Below, in pieces: positions 7,771 to 17,623 of a DNA stretch of 17,986 nucleotides. The first letter of the stretch is position 1; each line of letters begins with the position of its first letter. The stretch lies in the NCBI GenBank assembly GCA_000733355.1, contig JNVV01000067.1, positions 207,903 to 225,888 of the forward strand, read 5' to 3'. The notes under the pieces were generated by a model that ran no database searches, had not been told where the DNA came from, and saw only the letters and a program-made list of their open reading frames with translations. The position numbers and the translations under genes are program-made. This DNA comes from Falciphora oryzae (lineage: Eukaryota > Ascomycota > Sordariomycetes > Magnaporthales > Magnaporthaceae).

Positions 7771-9636
7771 ATGGTTTAAGACGGTTAATCGGACGCGATA
7801 CCCGGAGAGCCAGCCCCGACGGGGTTACGCCCTCCGGCGACGACGGCAATGAGGCCTACAACGCGCTTACAGACGGCACGTCGTGAGCCGGCACCCCCGC
7901 CCGCCGAAACCGCGTCCAACCAATTCGAGCAGGACCTACGAGACCTTATATAGGAAGGGGGCAGCGGCGCCTTCCGCGACCTCCTGGATCGCGTTAGCCG
8001 CTACTCGTAAGAGCGAACCCGACCCGCTAGTTGGGCCTCCGCCCTTACCTACGACCCCGATTCCGAAGAAGACGTCGATTACGTATACGAGGACCGACGT
8101 AATTTCGTTGGTCGTCGCAAAGAGGAGCCCCCGCGCAAAAGATACGGTCCCCCGAAACCCGAGCATAGGGAAGGACGGTATTAGAGATACCGATAAAAGG
8201 AGTTGACGATGCGAGGAGTTCGATTTCCAAGGCGCGACGAACCCCGATCCCGTAGCCCTTCCAGCCACGGATCCAGGGACATTTCCCGCAACTTACGATC
8301 TTTTTATTACACGTACCGCATAAGGTCGGACCAGTCGCGCGCTCCAATTCGACGCTCCGAGTCCCCCGGACCGGACGACCGCCGCCCTATAAGGGAATAC
8401 CGCGACGGAAGTACGGCCTAGATGATGGAACTTTTTAGAGAGATTTTGTTATCCAGATCCCGAGACCACGCCTTTGTACCGCGTTATAACAGACCCCCGA
8501 AGTATAGCGTTGATATTTTTAAGGCTAACGCCACCCTTTCGGAGGTGAGGAACTGGGTCCAAGGCATTAAGGAAGGGAATGCGTTATACGATGGCGCCCC
8601 CGATTGGGTGCAAGTAATTTGGGCAATGCCTTCGTTACATTACGAGATAGCCGCCAACTGGAGGACTTACGCCGAAGGGCTGTACGGCTTAGCTGAGTCC
8701 CATTAGTGGCTATGGACGGATTTCGTCGATTACTTCGAAAAGGGACGAATCGACCCGACCATCCAAATCTACTATAGCTGGATTAGCTATAAGCAGTTAC
8801 ATTAGGGTTATTAAGAATCCCCGGTGTCGTTCCTTACCAAGTGGCAAGTATTAGCATAGAAGATTGAATTTGAAGCTTCGTGGACGGACCTTTAGCAGCT
8901 ATTTCGCCTGTCGAGAGAGTTTTTTTTCCATTTGTAAGATTGGTTATAGGATGAGCTGGTAGCCGACGCGCAAACCAATTGGGACACCCCCAGGGACGTT
9001 GCTAACGCAGTAGAAAGGAAATGGGCTGTTAAGAAGGGCAAGCTTTCCGGCAGAACGTTCGAGCATCGCTAGTTCTAAAAGCTTTATAGGAACTAGCGCC
9101 TTTCGGGATACCACTCCCGAGGAAGGGACGGACGAGAAGGACGGCCTAACCGGCAAGATGACCGCCGGCTTAACGGCCGTAATGACTCGCGCCGTTTCGA
9201 TTCCAAACGGCAGGACTCCCGCCGTTATGAGAAGAGGTCGGGAGACTATCGGTTCCTTAAGTTTAGCACACTTTAAGTAAAAAAGCTATCGAGCTACGAC
9301 GGCAAAGCTAAGCGAGCAGACCATACGGGACCGAAGCCCGGGATATGCTACAATTGTGGAAAAACGGGTTATTGGGCCGCTGATTGCTTTGCTAAACCTA
9401 AAGAGGTAAAGGCAATCGACGCCCAGTACCCCGAAGACGACGAATTCGATTACGACCGTAGGAGTGACGGTAGCGGCGAAGACGAGCATGCCCTAGTTCG
9501 AGACGACCGTTATCGTTCCTAAGTAGAGTATGACGATGAGTTGGGAAACGAGGACAGCCGTTAGACGACCCCTACCTTCGCGGTTTTGATATCCTTAATA
9601 TAAGGGGCCATGGCCGTTCCTTTAGGACGGGCATGA
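7771..9636 (+). pseudogene. gag of the chromovirus, with many in-frame stops
   Basis: Structural protein that forms the particle and binds element RNA. ATG at 7771 lies in ATCACCATGG, an excellent eukaryotic start context, 44 bp after the LTR. The frame runs to TGA 9634-9636, about 620 codons, with about 21 internal TAA/TAG and no internal TGA. The N-terminal third is Arg/Pro/Asp-rich and low in complexity. The middle (8440-9060) is a helical, Trp-rich capsid-like domain (YGLAESH, then WLWTDFVDYFEKGRIDPT; AVERKWAVKKGKLSGRTFEH). The nucleocapsid part is Arg-rich with one knuckle at 9346-9387, CYNCGKTGYWAADC, whose His has become Tyr (TAT 9370-9372, one C-to-T step). The tail is acidic. The stop overlaps the first ATG of the pol frame as ATGA. 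Confidence 0.85.
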
Positions 9637-12296
9637 ACGTCCAAACGATAGAACGATAAGTTAAAGTGCTAGTAGACCTGGATATAGGCGCCGTAGCGAA
9701 TATAGTAAGCTACAGGTTTATTAGGAAGTTTAAATTTCCCGCGGCTTTCGAGCCGATTCCCGAGCTTATCGGAGTTTAAAGCGCACCTATTAAATGTTAT
9801 AGGGCCTATTACATTACTTTGAAAGCTTAAAATCGGAAGGGCCAAGAGCGAACCATTACCGCGCTGTTTTACGCCATCCGTAAGAGTGCGGACGCATTAG
9901 ATATTCTTATTGGGTATCCTACGATGGCCTAAGAAGGTATTAATTTATTTAACGCCGATTAGTTTTGGGAGTTTGGGACGATACGCGTCCTTAACCTAAG
10001 TGATTGGGCGGCCGCCGTTGTTTTGGGCTCGCTAGTATACCAAGTGCAGCTAACGAGGGCCGTTATCGGGCATGTTACGGTAACGTATTACTAGCTTAGT
10101 GCATACGAGCCTACGGTCCTTTTATTTGATAATGAGGACGAAGAAGAGCTGGCCGAACCCTTCGACCCGCGCTTTTAAGCCTATGCCGACGTGTTTTCGA
10201 GCCGACGGGCTAAGGCATTTCCATTGCTAGAAGGAGCGGAATACGCTATCGAATTGGAAGAAGGGACCAAACCCCTAGTGGGCGCCTTATACCCAATTTC
10301 GGAAAAACAAGCAGCAGCGTTAAAGGAATACCTTCAAAAGAACCTGGCTTTGGGAAGGGTTAACCCCTTCGAGGCCGACGCAGGATCCCCCGTGTTGTTC
10401 GTCCCCAAAAAGGACGGCACGTTGCGTTTATACGTTAATTACCGCGCCCTTAACCGAATTACTTGCAAAAACCGATATCCTTTGCCGCTTATTTTTAATT
10501 TGATGGATAGGCTGGTAGGAGCGAGGTGGTTTTCCAAATTGGATTTGAGGGACGCATACCATCGCATCCGGATTAGAAAGCAAAACTAGTGGAAAACAGC
10601 CTTCCGCACCAAGTACGGGTTGTTCGAGTATACTGTTATGCCTTTCGGATTGACCAACGCCCCGTTAACGTTCTAAGCTTATATGCATAGGGCGCTGGCA
10701 GGGCTGATAAACCACATTTGCGTGGTGTATTTCGACGATATTATTGTGTTTTCCCAAACCGAGGAGGAGTACGAGATGCATGTAAAGTAGATTTTGGAGC
10801 GATTCCGGTTGCACGAGCTATATGCAAAGCAGTCCAAGTGCGAGTTTTTTTAGGACCACGTCGAGTTTTTGGGCTTCCGGGTTTTTAGGGAAGGCATTTT
10901 TATGGACCCCGATCGCACAAAAGCTATTTAGGAGTGGTAACCACCCGAGTTTTATAGGGATATCCAAATGTTCCTGGGCTTCGCCAACTTTTACCGCAAG
11001 TTCATTCCCGGCTATTCGCGCGTGGTAGTACCTATGACCGAGCTGCTTAAGGGCAGTTAAAACGGTAAAAAGAAGGGGATGTTCGACTAGCCGCAGTCGG
11101 CAGCTAGGGCATTCGAAGGACTTAAAAAGGCTTTCGGGAACGCTACCATCCTAAGGCATTAGGATTTAACTAAAGAAATACGAGTGGAAATAGACGCTTT
11201 TACTAAGGCCATTTCTGGCATCCTGTCGCAATTGACGGATGGCAGGTGGCACCCCGTGGCTTTTTATTCCCGCAAGTTGACCGACGCGGAGCAGAAATGG
11301 GCTACGGGCTAGTAGGAGCTATTGGCGATTATCGAATCGTTGGAGTATTGGCGCTAATATTTGGAGGGAGCTTCCAAAGTATTTATAGTACTAACGGACT
11401 ACCAAACCCTAAAGGGAGTGATCTAAGCACCCGCGAGAGACCTCCGCGGGAGGTTGGTACGCTGGGTGTACAGGTTGTCGTAGTTTGATTTTAATATTGA
11501 GCATAAAGCAGGTAAAACCAACCCCGCCGACGGTTTGTCCAGGAGGCCAGATTATATGGGGGGAGAAATCACATACGAGGACGTCGTCCCGTCTTTTGCG
11601 GCTAAGCTGAATTTGTTGCCGTACCTGCTAGGTAAGTTGACCCAATAGATAGCTACATTAACGATCTAAGAGAATTGTCTAGATGTCGTAAAGCAATATG
11701 TGTAAGCTGTAAAAAAGATTCCGATTCGGGTTCGCGACCTAAGGAAGAGGCAACGCGCCCGTTTAAAAGGGAGTAGTTATAGCGTCGACCCTTTGAACTA
11801 TTTTACCCGAGTTGATGCCCTTATAGAAGGGAAGGACGAAGAACAAATGCCGTTAAGGCCTCGCTTGAAACGGGCACGTTCGGAGGTCGCCGAGAGTAAC
11901 CAGTTTTTACGGCCTGGGCTGCAAATGGCTATGCAGATCCCTATCGCAGCCCTTACTCGCAACAAGAGACGAGAGTAGCAGGTAAAGCCTGGCTTAGAGG
12001 GTGACCTAGAGAGGTCCGCGACGGCTTAGCCCCGGGCAGAAGAAGAACTGCTGGCAAAGGAGTTTGGAGCTGGGAGCGTTGTTTATAACCAACTGTTCCC
12101 TCGCCCTGTTATTATCGAACTAATAAAGGACGAAACGGCCAGGGCCGATGAACCAGGCCGAGTAATATACTAATTGGTTAGGCGGTTGCAAACGCAGGAC
12201 TAAGAAGTTGTCGCATTGCGTGCTTTGGTGAAGGATAGCGCCGGGATTTAGAGAGATTAGCCCGTTAGGATAAGCGTGGCCGCCTAAAGAGGTAAT

Positions 12297-12816
12297 ACCG
12301 CGCAGAGACGCGATGTCGTAGGAAGCGATGCCGTTGGAAGCGATGCTATGTAGAAATATGATGCCGTGCAGAGATACGATGCCGCGCAGAGACGCGATGC
12401 CGTAAAAAGCGATGCCATGCAGAGATATGATGCCGTGTAGAGATACGATGCCGCGTAGAGACGCGATGCCGTAAGAAGCGATGCCATGCAGAGATATGAT
12501 GCCGTGTAAAGATACGATGCCGCGTAAAGACGTGATGCCGTTGAAAGCGATGCCGCCGAGGAAGGCGATGCCGCGTAGAGACGCGATACCGTTGGAAGCG
12601 ATGCCGCGCGGAGACGCGATGCCGCCGAAGAAGGCGATGCCGTTAGAAGCGATACCGCGCGGAAACGCGATGCCGCCGAGGGAGGCGATGCCGCGTAAAG
12701 CCGCGATGCCGCTAGGGAAGGCGATGCCGCTGGAAGCGATGCCGTTAAGGGAGGCGATGCCGCGCTTAGACGTGATGCCGCCGGAAGGAGCGATGCCGTT
12801 TAAGGAGGCGATGAGG
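12297..12816 (+). repeat. In-frame minisatellite in pol with a 69-bp higher-order repeat
   Basis: Units of 15 or 18 bp, each starting GATGCC, repeat about 30 times. At 12342-12548 there are three head-to-tail copies of a 69-bp block made of 18+18+18+15 bp (12342, 12411, 12480). All unit lengths are multiples of three, so the pol frame is kept. It reads Asp-Ala-x-Gln-Arg-Tyr/Arg hexamers closed by Asp-Ala-Val-x-Ser, with several Gln codons now TAG/TAA. Further right the units lose the Gln and become Asp-Ala plus Gly/Ser/Lys-rich. The tract lies between RNase H and integrase, a place where retroviral proteins normally have only a linker. Met/Pro-rich frames in the other phase are shadows. Confidence 0.85.
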
Positions 12817-12851
12817 TTAGGAAAGGCCGAATTATTTATAAAGGATATTAT

Positions 12852-14180
12852 GTAAACGAAAACGGAGTTTTGTATTTCCGGGAACGTTTGGTAGTACCTG
12901 CTTAAGGAGCGTTAAAAGCCCAGATTATGGCTTAGCACTACGACGACCTCCGGGCCGGACATTTCGGAGTTTACAAAACAGTAGAACTTATTAAACGCAA
13001 GTTCCATTGGGAGAACCTGGACAAGGATATCGTGGCTTACGTTAAATCGTGCCAGGCATGCTAGGGAGCTAAAGTGCCTAAACACAAACCCTATAGCGAA
13101 TTGCAACCGTTCCTATTGCCAGAGTATTTATTTTAAAAGATTAGCTTGGACTTTATTATAGGGTTACCCGAATGCCTAATTTCCATAGGATAAACGTATA
13201 ATGCCGTATTTGTAGTAGTTGACCGCTTTACCAAATACGCCAAATTTATCCCAATGCGTAAAACTATTTCGGCGTTTGTGCTGGCCCAAGTGCTGTAGCA
13301 GCACGTTGAGTGCTAGTTCGGCACCCCGGAGGGTATTATTAGCGATAAAGATTCGCTATTGACAAGCTACTTTTGGGCGGAGTACCGAAAAGCTTTGCAC
13401 TTAGCCCGACGGCTATTTACGGCGTTTTATCCTTAAACCGATGGCTAGATAAAGCGCATTTACTAGATACTAACGCATTATTTGCGGACGTTTATTAACC
13501 GAAAAAAGTACGGTTGGGCAATAATGTTACATAAGGCCAAATTTGCGTATAACAACGCTAAGTACGAAACCATTAGCGTTAGTCCTTTTAAAGCATTGTA
13601 TGGGTTTAACCCTCGCATGTGTAAGATCGTAGTCGACCCTAAGGAAACTAAAGTTTAAAGAGCGTTAAAACGGTTATACTATATCCGTAAGATCCGAGCC
13701 GATATGCGGACCAATTATGCCCGTGCTATGGAAGCCTAACGCCGGTACTAAAACTAACGGAAATAACCTTAGGAGTACTAGGAAGGATAGGTCGTTGGTT
13801 TGTTTATAAGGAATTTCCGGTTTAAAGTAGGGACCCGCAAAATGGCACCTATTTATATCCGGGTACTTATTGTAAAAAGGGTTAGCAGCTTAATATACGA
13901 AATATAGCTGCCGGAAAAGTACAGCCGTTTGTATAACGTTTTTTCCGTAACGTTGTTGGAACCTTAGGACGATTCCCGTCCGCAACCTCCTAACTTTGCT
14001 TTCCCGGAATTGGAAAAGGAAACGGAGGAGTGGGAAATGGAAAACGTCGTTAATATGCGCGAGTAGGAAGGATCCCGATTTTTCCTGGTTAAATGGGCAG
14101 GATGGCTAGTAAAATATAATACGTGGGAGCTAAAGGAATATTTGGAAAACGCACGCAAGCTAGTTAATGCCTATTTGAAA
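12852..14180 (+). other. Integrase and chromodomain module of pol
   Basis: Catalyses insertion of the cDNA. HHCC zinc finger at 12936-13061 (His-x7-His, CQAC). Catalytic core: first Asp at 13149-13151 (ISLDFIIGLPE), second Asp at 13344-13346 (GIISDKDSLL), and exactly 35 residues later AAG (13452-13454), Lys where the D,D(35)E Glu is required. The neighbours read DG-x-IKRIY, where relatives have DGQTERxNQ, so Thr-to-Ile and Glu-to-Lys are both single transitions. A GPY/F-type region with many TAA/TAG follows (13730-13800). At about 14031-14180 is a chromodomain: EWEMENVVNMRE, FFLVKWAGWLVKYNTWELKE, NARKLVNAYLKK, with the aromatic residues that bind methylated histone tails largely kept. The integrase cannot be active. 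Confidence 0.9.
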
Positions 14181-14280
14181 AAGAAACGCAAAACGTACCG
14201 TAAGTGGGATAACCTTATCCTAAGCCTGGAAAAGGGGAGATTGCCAAAAGACCTAACCAAATAAGCCCGAAAAGAAAGGA

Positions 14281-16230
14281 AAAAGCAGTATTAACCAGGA
14301 TTTGCGACTTTTTTACCAACTAGGAGCCCGCCTTCCACCTGCATTATTTTTACCCGGTAAAGTTAAGCAACGAAGCGATATATTTAAGCTAATCCTTTGT
14401 TTCCTCCTCCGTCGTACTATCGCTTACAAGGCCGGCGTCGGAGATTTTCCCCTAAGGACTTACGGGGTTTAGGAGACGGATCCGATACGCGGCCTCGGTT
14501 TGTTCGAAGTCGAAGAAATGCAAAGGGCGATTGGCATAATTTACGTAAATCATTACCGAAGTACGATTCCGGAGGGCAGGCTGACCTAAGTCGGCTAGAC
14601 GCGCGTTGATTAGGCCGAGTTCGCGAAAAGAAGGGGTCCGAGTGTGTATATACGGACGTTTGACGAAGCTTTAATAACCGCCGGCGATGCGCTTTTCGTA
14701 CCAGATAGATACTAGCAAATCGCGAGGAGTCGGAAGGAAATAAAACGAGTGCGTTAGCTCCTAAGGGAATACCAGCTGGTCGGGATGCATTGGGGTTAAA
14801 ACCGCCACGTTCGCAGGAGTTCGTCCCCTATCGATAGCCGAAAATAGCAAATTACGACGAGCGTCGGGGTGGGTGGTGACGGAGGATCCATGCAAATTTT
14901 TTTATAGGAGTAGGTTGTAAACGGCCCGGAAGCGCAGAATTCCAATGGCCGGAAAGGGCAGCCCGTTACGCACCTACCAGGCTGCTTCCAATAGGGTGCG
15001 GTCTACGTTAAACGGGTATACGCGAGGCTTAAAAAGTTTATATAAGCTAAGAGTACGATAATGCCGGACCGGAAAAGGAATTTATAAGGGACGATAGACC
15101 TAACCGCGCCGAGCACATTAATAGCAGCGACCCGCTTCGAAAAAACCGACGGCACATACTAAGTTATGCTCGTTATGTTTGCCGCCCCGGAAAAGGTCGG
15201 TAATATAGCAGTTCCCGTAAGGGAATAAACGCCGGTTATTATGGAAGTCGAGCGGACCGGCAATCGGTACGATTGTCGCTTGGCGACGGTTTTTTTCGGT
15301 AAGGAGCCGAAAAGCGAGCAGCTGTTTATCGTTGGAAAGATCCGTAAGGTCGCGTAACTTTCGAAAGAGGTTAGCGGGATATGCAGGCAATTAAGGCGTT
15401 AAATAAAGCTAAGCCGGAGCTACTTTAAAAAGAGGAATGGCGGGTCGGAAATGAACGCGCGCGCGTACGTTCGAAGCCGTAAACAGGTTCCGGATTACCG
15501 TTTGCTTATTATCGGCGAGATCGAAAAGCTGACGCCGGACGGCGGCGTTGTTTTTGTGATCGTAAGATATGATTTGAAAAAGGTTAGCCCACGCCCGAGA
15601 CGAGCGTGTTGGGGGAGGGGACGAGAATATACGAATGGGCGTGCGGTTAATAACGAGCGCTAACGACGAAGGCGCATACGATAGGAATAGGGTCGCAGGT
15701 ACGAATCGAGTGGACGTTTAGCTGCGCGAGCGCTAGAGAGCAGGGAAGAGAGGAGCGCGAACGTAGGATTGATGCAAACAACGCCAAGGCAAACGCAAAC
15801 GAGCAAGCAGATTAAAACGTTCGCGTAAGCCCAGGCGCGAGCCAAGGCAAAAGAGGCAGGTTAGGTAGAATAATAATAAATTGAAAGGTTATTATTGTTG
15901 AGGAAAGGAAAAGGTGGAAGGTCGCCGGGCCGGAAAGGAATTGGATACCTACCGGGCTAGCCGCATTTGCCGCCGCCGTGGCCGGGACCTACCGGACCCC
16001 CGCACCTGCCGTTGCCCGAGCCCCACCGGAAATCACTGGGGATTCGCTGCAGCCCCAAAAGTGAGGCTATTTAGAACTTACGCTACGCTAAATTCGATAT
16101 TTCCGGTCAAGTTGCCACCTCCACCTATAACCCAATCCCAAAACAGCAGATCGAAGCTGTTTAAAAAAGGCACCGCTACATCCCTACCAGTAGGCGCTGC
16201 CGAAACGTTAGCGCCCTAAAGGGGGGATAG
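14281..16230 (+). pseudogene. ORF3: extra long frame in env position, function unknown
   Basis: Between pol and the 3' LTR is about 1.95 kb where most gypsy elements of this group have little or nothing. One sense frame (codons starting at 14281, 14284 and so on) is interrupted only by TAA/TAG. All 13 TGA triplets I find on the + strand here fall in the other two frames. The frame is protein-like: FEVEEMQRAIGIIYVNHYR, FDEALITAGDALFVPDRY, VMLVMFAAPEKVGNIAVPVR, TPDGGVVFVIVRYDLKKV, then an Arg-rich stretch, an Ala/Gln/Lys-rich helical segment (about 15720-15900), a proline-rich segment (LPPPWPGPTGPPHLPLPEP) and a tail ending at TAG 16228-16230 inside the polypurine tract. The first in-frame ATG is at 14518; the frame is open further up, to 14179. 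No signal peptide, convincing membrane segment, zinc finger or known domain is seen. It could be an accessory, env-like or captured gene. Confidence 0.55.
16218..16230 (+). promoter_or_regulatory. Polypurine tract for plus-strand priming
   Basis: AAAGGGGGGATAG, purine except one T, sits directly against the 3' LTR (16231). This is the expected place and composition of the RNase H-resistant primer for second-strand synthesis in LTR retrotransposons. Confidence 0.75.
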
Positions 16231-16507
16231 TGTAAGGAGGCCCGTCGCGATAAAGAGGGTCGCCACAAAGGAGGGTCTCAGCCTCCCTGGTAGGGCTGCG
16301 CCCTGTGGAGGCTTAAAATACCCAGGCACGTGACGGGGCCCAAGGGGCCATGCTATTTAGGCGGTTTGGTTAAGGCAATCCGACGATTGCTATAACTAAG
16401 CTGAAGTTGTCGTATTTACCCTATAGCAATATAGGACTTCTACCCCCTGATTACCGTTTAGTATTATCGTGATCACCTCGTACAGGCTTTCGGCTTACCC
16501 CGTGACA
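16231..16507 (+). repeat. 3' LTR (277 bp)
   Basis: Same length and ends as the 5' LTR. Of the 18 differences by hand count, 13 put T or A in this copy and 5 put T in the 5' copy. Ancestral cytosines sit before T (11) or A (6), once before C, never before G. The copies have decayed separately since insertion. Confidence 0.95.
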
Positions 16508-16603
16508 CTTTGGCCTTTGGGCTTCGGGGCCGTTGGGCACTTATACCGGTTCCCGGACCTTCTGTGGGGCCGATTAGGTGAGTCCACAGGTTCTTCCGTG
16601 TGA

Positions 16604-17494
16604 TATAAGGATGAGTTCGTAGCGGCGCCGTCGAGGGCCGTTAAGAAGGCCCGGTTAGGTAAGAAGCCCGGGCCGAAAACGGGCTAGGGCAAGCGCGGCG
16701 GCGCGCGACCCGGTGCAGGCAGGAAACCCAACAGCGCAAAGAATCCCAATGGGACCCCGGCGGTGGCAGCAGCTACAAAGCAGAGGAAGAAGCCGGGACC
16801 CAAGCCCCGCGAGGGAGCCTGTAAGGAGGCGCCGCTCTCCAAACCCCGTCAGGCTTGGGGGGTTGCGAACCAGGACGACGACTCGAACCGCGACTGTGGG
16901 TATTCGACTAGCTTCGGGTGCGGGGAGGACGTTGGTATCGCGGACGACGAACCCTACGACTACGCGGACCAGGGGCAAAACGGAACGATTTCGGAGTTCC
17001 GGGCTAGCGGCGGGATAATGAGGCGAAGCAAACGCGACCGCGAGGAGGACGAGGACTATAAGGATAGCGGCGGCTCGGATAGTACCAGTAACAATCGTGG
17101 AAGGACGACCCGCGGCGCCGCCAAAAATTTCCGCAGCAGGGCCGGTGCCGCTACCCAATCGGCAGCGACGGCGGCGGCGAAAACGCAAAAGGCCTATAGC
17201 GCCGCCACCTTTATTTTGAACCGTGATACGGACGGCGACAGCAACGATTCCGACGATAGACCGTTGCGGCGCTATCCGATACCGGGGGTGCCGAGGCGGG
17301 CTGGCGAAAGCTTAGTCGCCGTTGCCGCGGACTCGATTGAGATTGACGACAGCGTCGAGGGAAGGGATATGATGCCGAACGATTCCAACGTAAATACCAG
17401 TAATAAAGGGGGTAATTAGGAGGACGACGACGACATAGTCGATCGCTTACGCCGCCGGAAGCGGCTTGCTCGATTCCTCGACGACGGGGAATGA
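16604..17494 (+). pseudogene. Unknown low-complexity protein with AT-hook-like and acidic parts
   Basis: After TGA (16601-16603) one frame stays open to TGA 17492-17494 except for TAG at 16685 and 17417. The uninterrupted core is 16763-17416 (218 codons from the first ATG, at 16763). The basic N-terminal part repeats KKPGPK (about 16661 and 16787), similar to AT-hooks, around GKRGGARPGAGRKP. Acidic stretches follow (NQDDDSN, DREEDEDYKDSGG), then an Ala/Thr-rich segment, then RRYPIPGVPRRAGESLVAV and, past the TAG, EDDDDIVDRLRRRKRLARF. About seven Gln codons are intact, unlike in the adjoining retrotransposon. It starts about 100 bp from the 3' LTR, and a GTGAGT donor-like site lies at 16579. 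It may be a disrupted host or transposon gene, possibly DNA-binding. No family is recognised. Confidence 0.4.
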
Positions 17495-17623
17495 CCAGGA
17501 CCTCCCCCCGAAACCCTTTGCCCCGGGCGCCATGATTTCTCCCGTCCCAAGCTTGCATCCCTGCGGCCGTCCGCCCAAAACGGTTCATTGCCTGTCCTGA
17601 ACAAGTTGAGAGTGGGCTGTTAG

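Larger units (their letters stand above)
9633..14264 (+). pseudogene. pol of the chromovirus: protease, RT, RNase H, integrase, chromodomain
   Basis: Polyprotein that matures, copies and inserts the element. The frame is -1 relative to gag and already reads plausibly from about 9561; the first ATG is at 9633. In order: aspartic protease with DIGA at 9681-9692 (Thr/Ser of DT/SG now Ile); RT about 10190-10950 ([44 protein letters not shown] at 10731-10739); RNase H about 11080-11560 ([39 protein letters not shown]); a variable region with a minisatellite (12297-12816); integrase and chromodomain (12850-14180). I count over 50 TAA/TAG outside the repeat, nearly all where relatives have Gln, and no TGA. 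About 17 Trp codons are intact. The TAA at 14262 may be the true end or another mutated Gln. Confidence 0.93.
7450..16507 (+). mobile_element. Ty3/gypsy chromovirus-type LTR retrotransposon, RIP-like decay
   Basis: A 9,058-bp element with two 277-bp LTRs, gag, pol in the order protease-RT-RNase H-integrase, a C-terminal chromodomain on the integrase, a third open frame (ORF3), and a polypurine tract against the 3' LTR. The gene order defines Ty3/gypsy and the chromodomain defines chromoviruses, which copy through RNA and target chromatin. LTR differences are all transitions. In-frame stops are TAA/TAG at expected Gln positions, with many His-to-Tyr, Ser-to-Phe and Glu-to-Lys type changes. The element is dead by itself. 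No 5-bp target duplication is visible (TTGTG before, CTTTG after). Confidence 0.93.

Noticed and set aside
12297..12816. CRISPR-like array
   Set aside because: Units are contiguous 15-18 bp repeats without unique spacers, inside a retrotransposon reading frame.
12481..12855. Met/Pro-rich 124-codon protein
   Set aside because: It is the GATGCC minisatellite read in the wrong phase as ATG-CCG. The pol phase runs through on both sides.
14281..15900. Antisense ORF on the minus strand opposite ORF3
   Set aside because: The minus frame in the same phase also lacks TGA and reads fairly well (for example the 90-codon stretch 15118-15390). But TCA is almost absent from the + strand here, so missing TGA on the minus strand is uninformative. 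The sense frame passes the stronger TGA test and its charge pattern is more protein-like.
7771..16230. Alternative genetic code in which TAA/TAG mean Gln
   Set aside because: The stops do fall at Gln positions, but the LTRs carry the same kind of transitions in non-coding DNA, and essential residues are lost by the same changes (integrase Glu to Lys, gag knuckle His to Tyr). Mutation explains all of it, and the nearby transposase uses CAA/CAG only.
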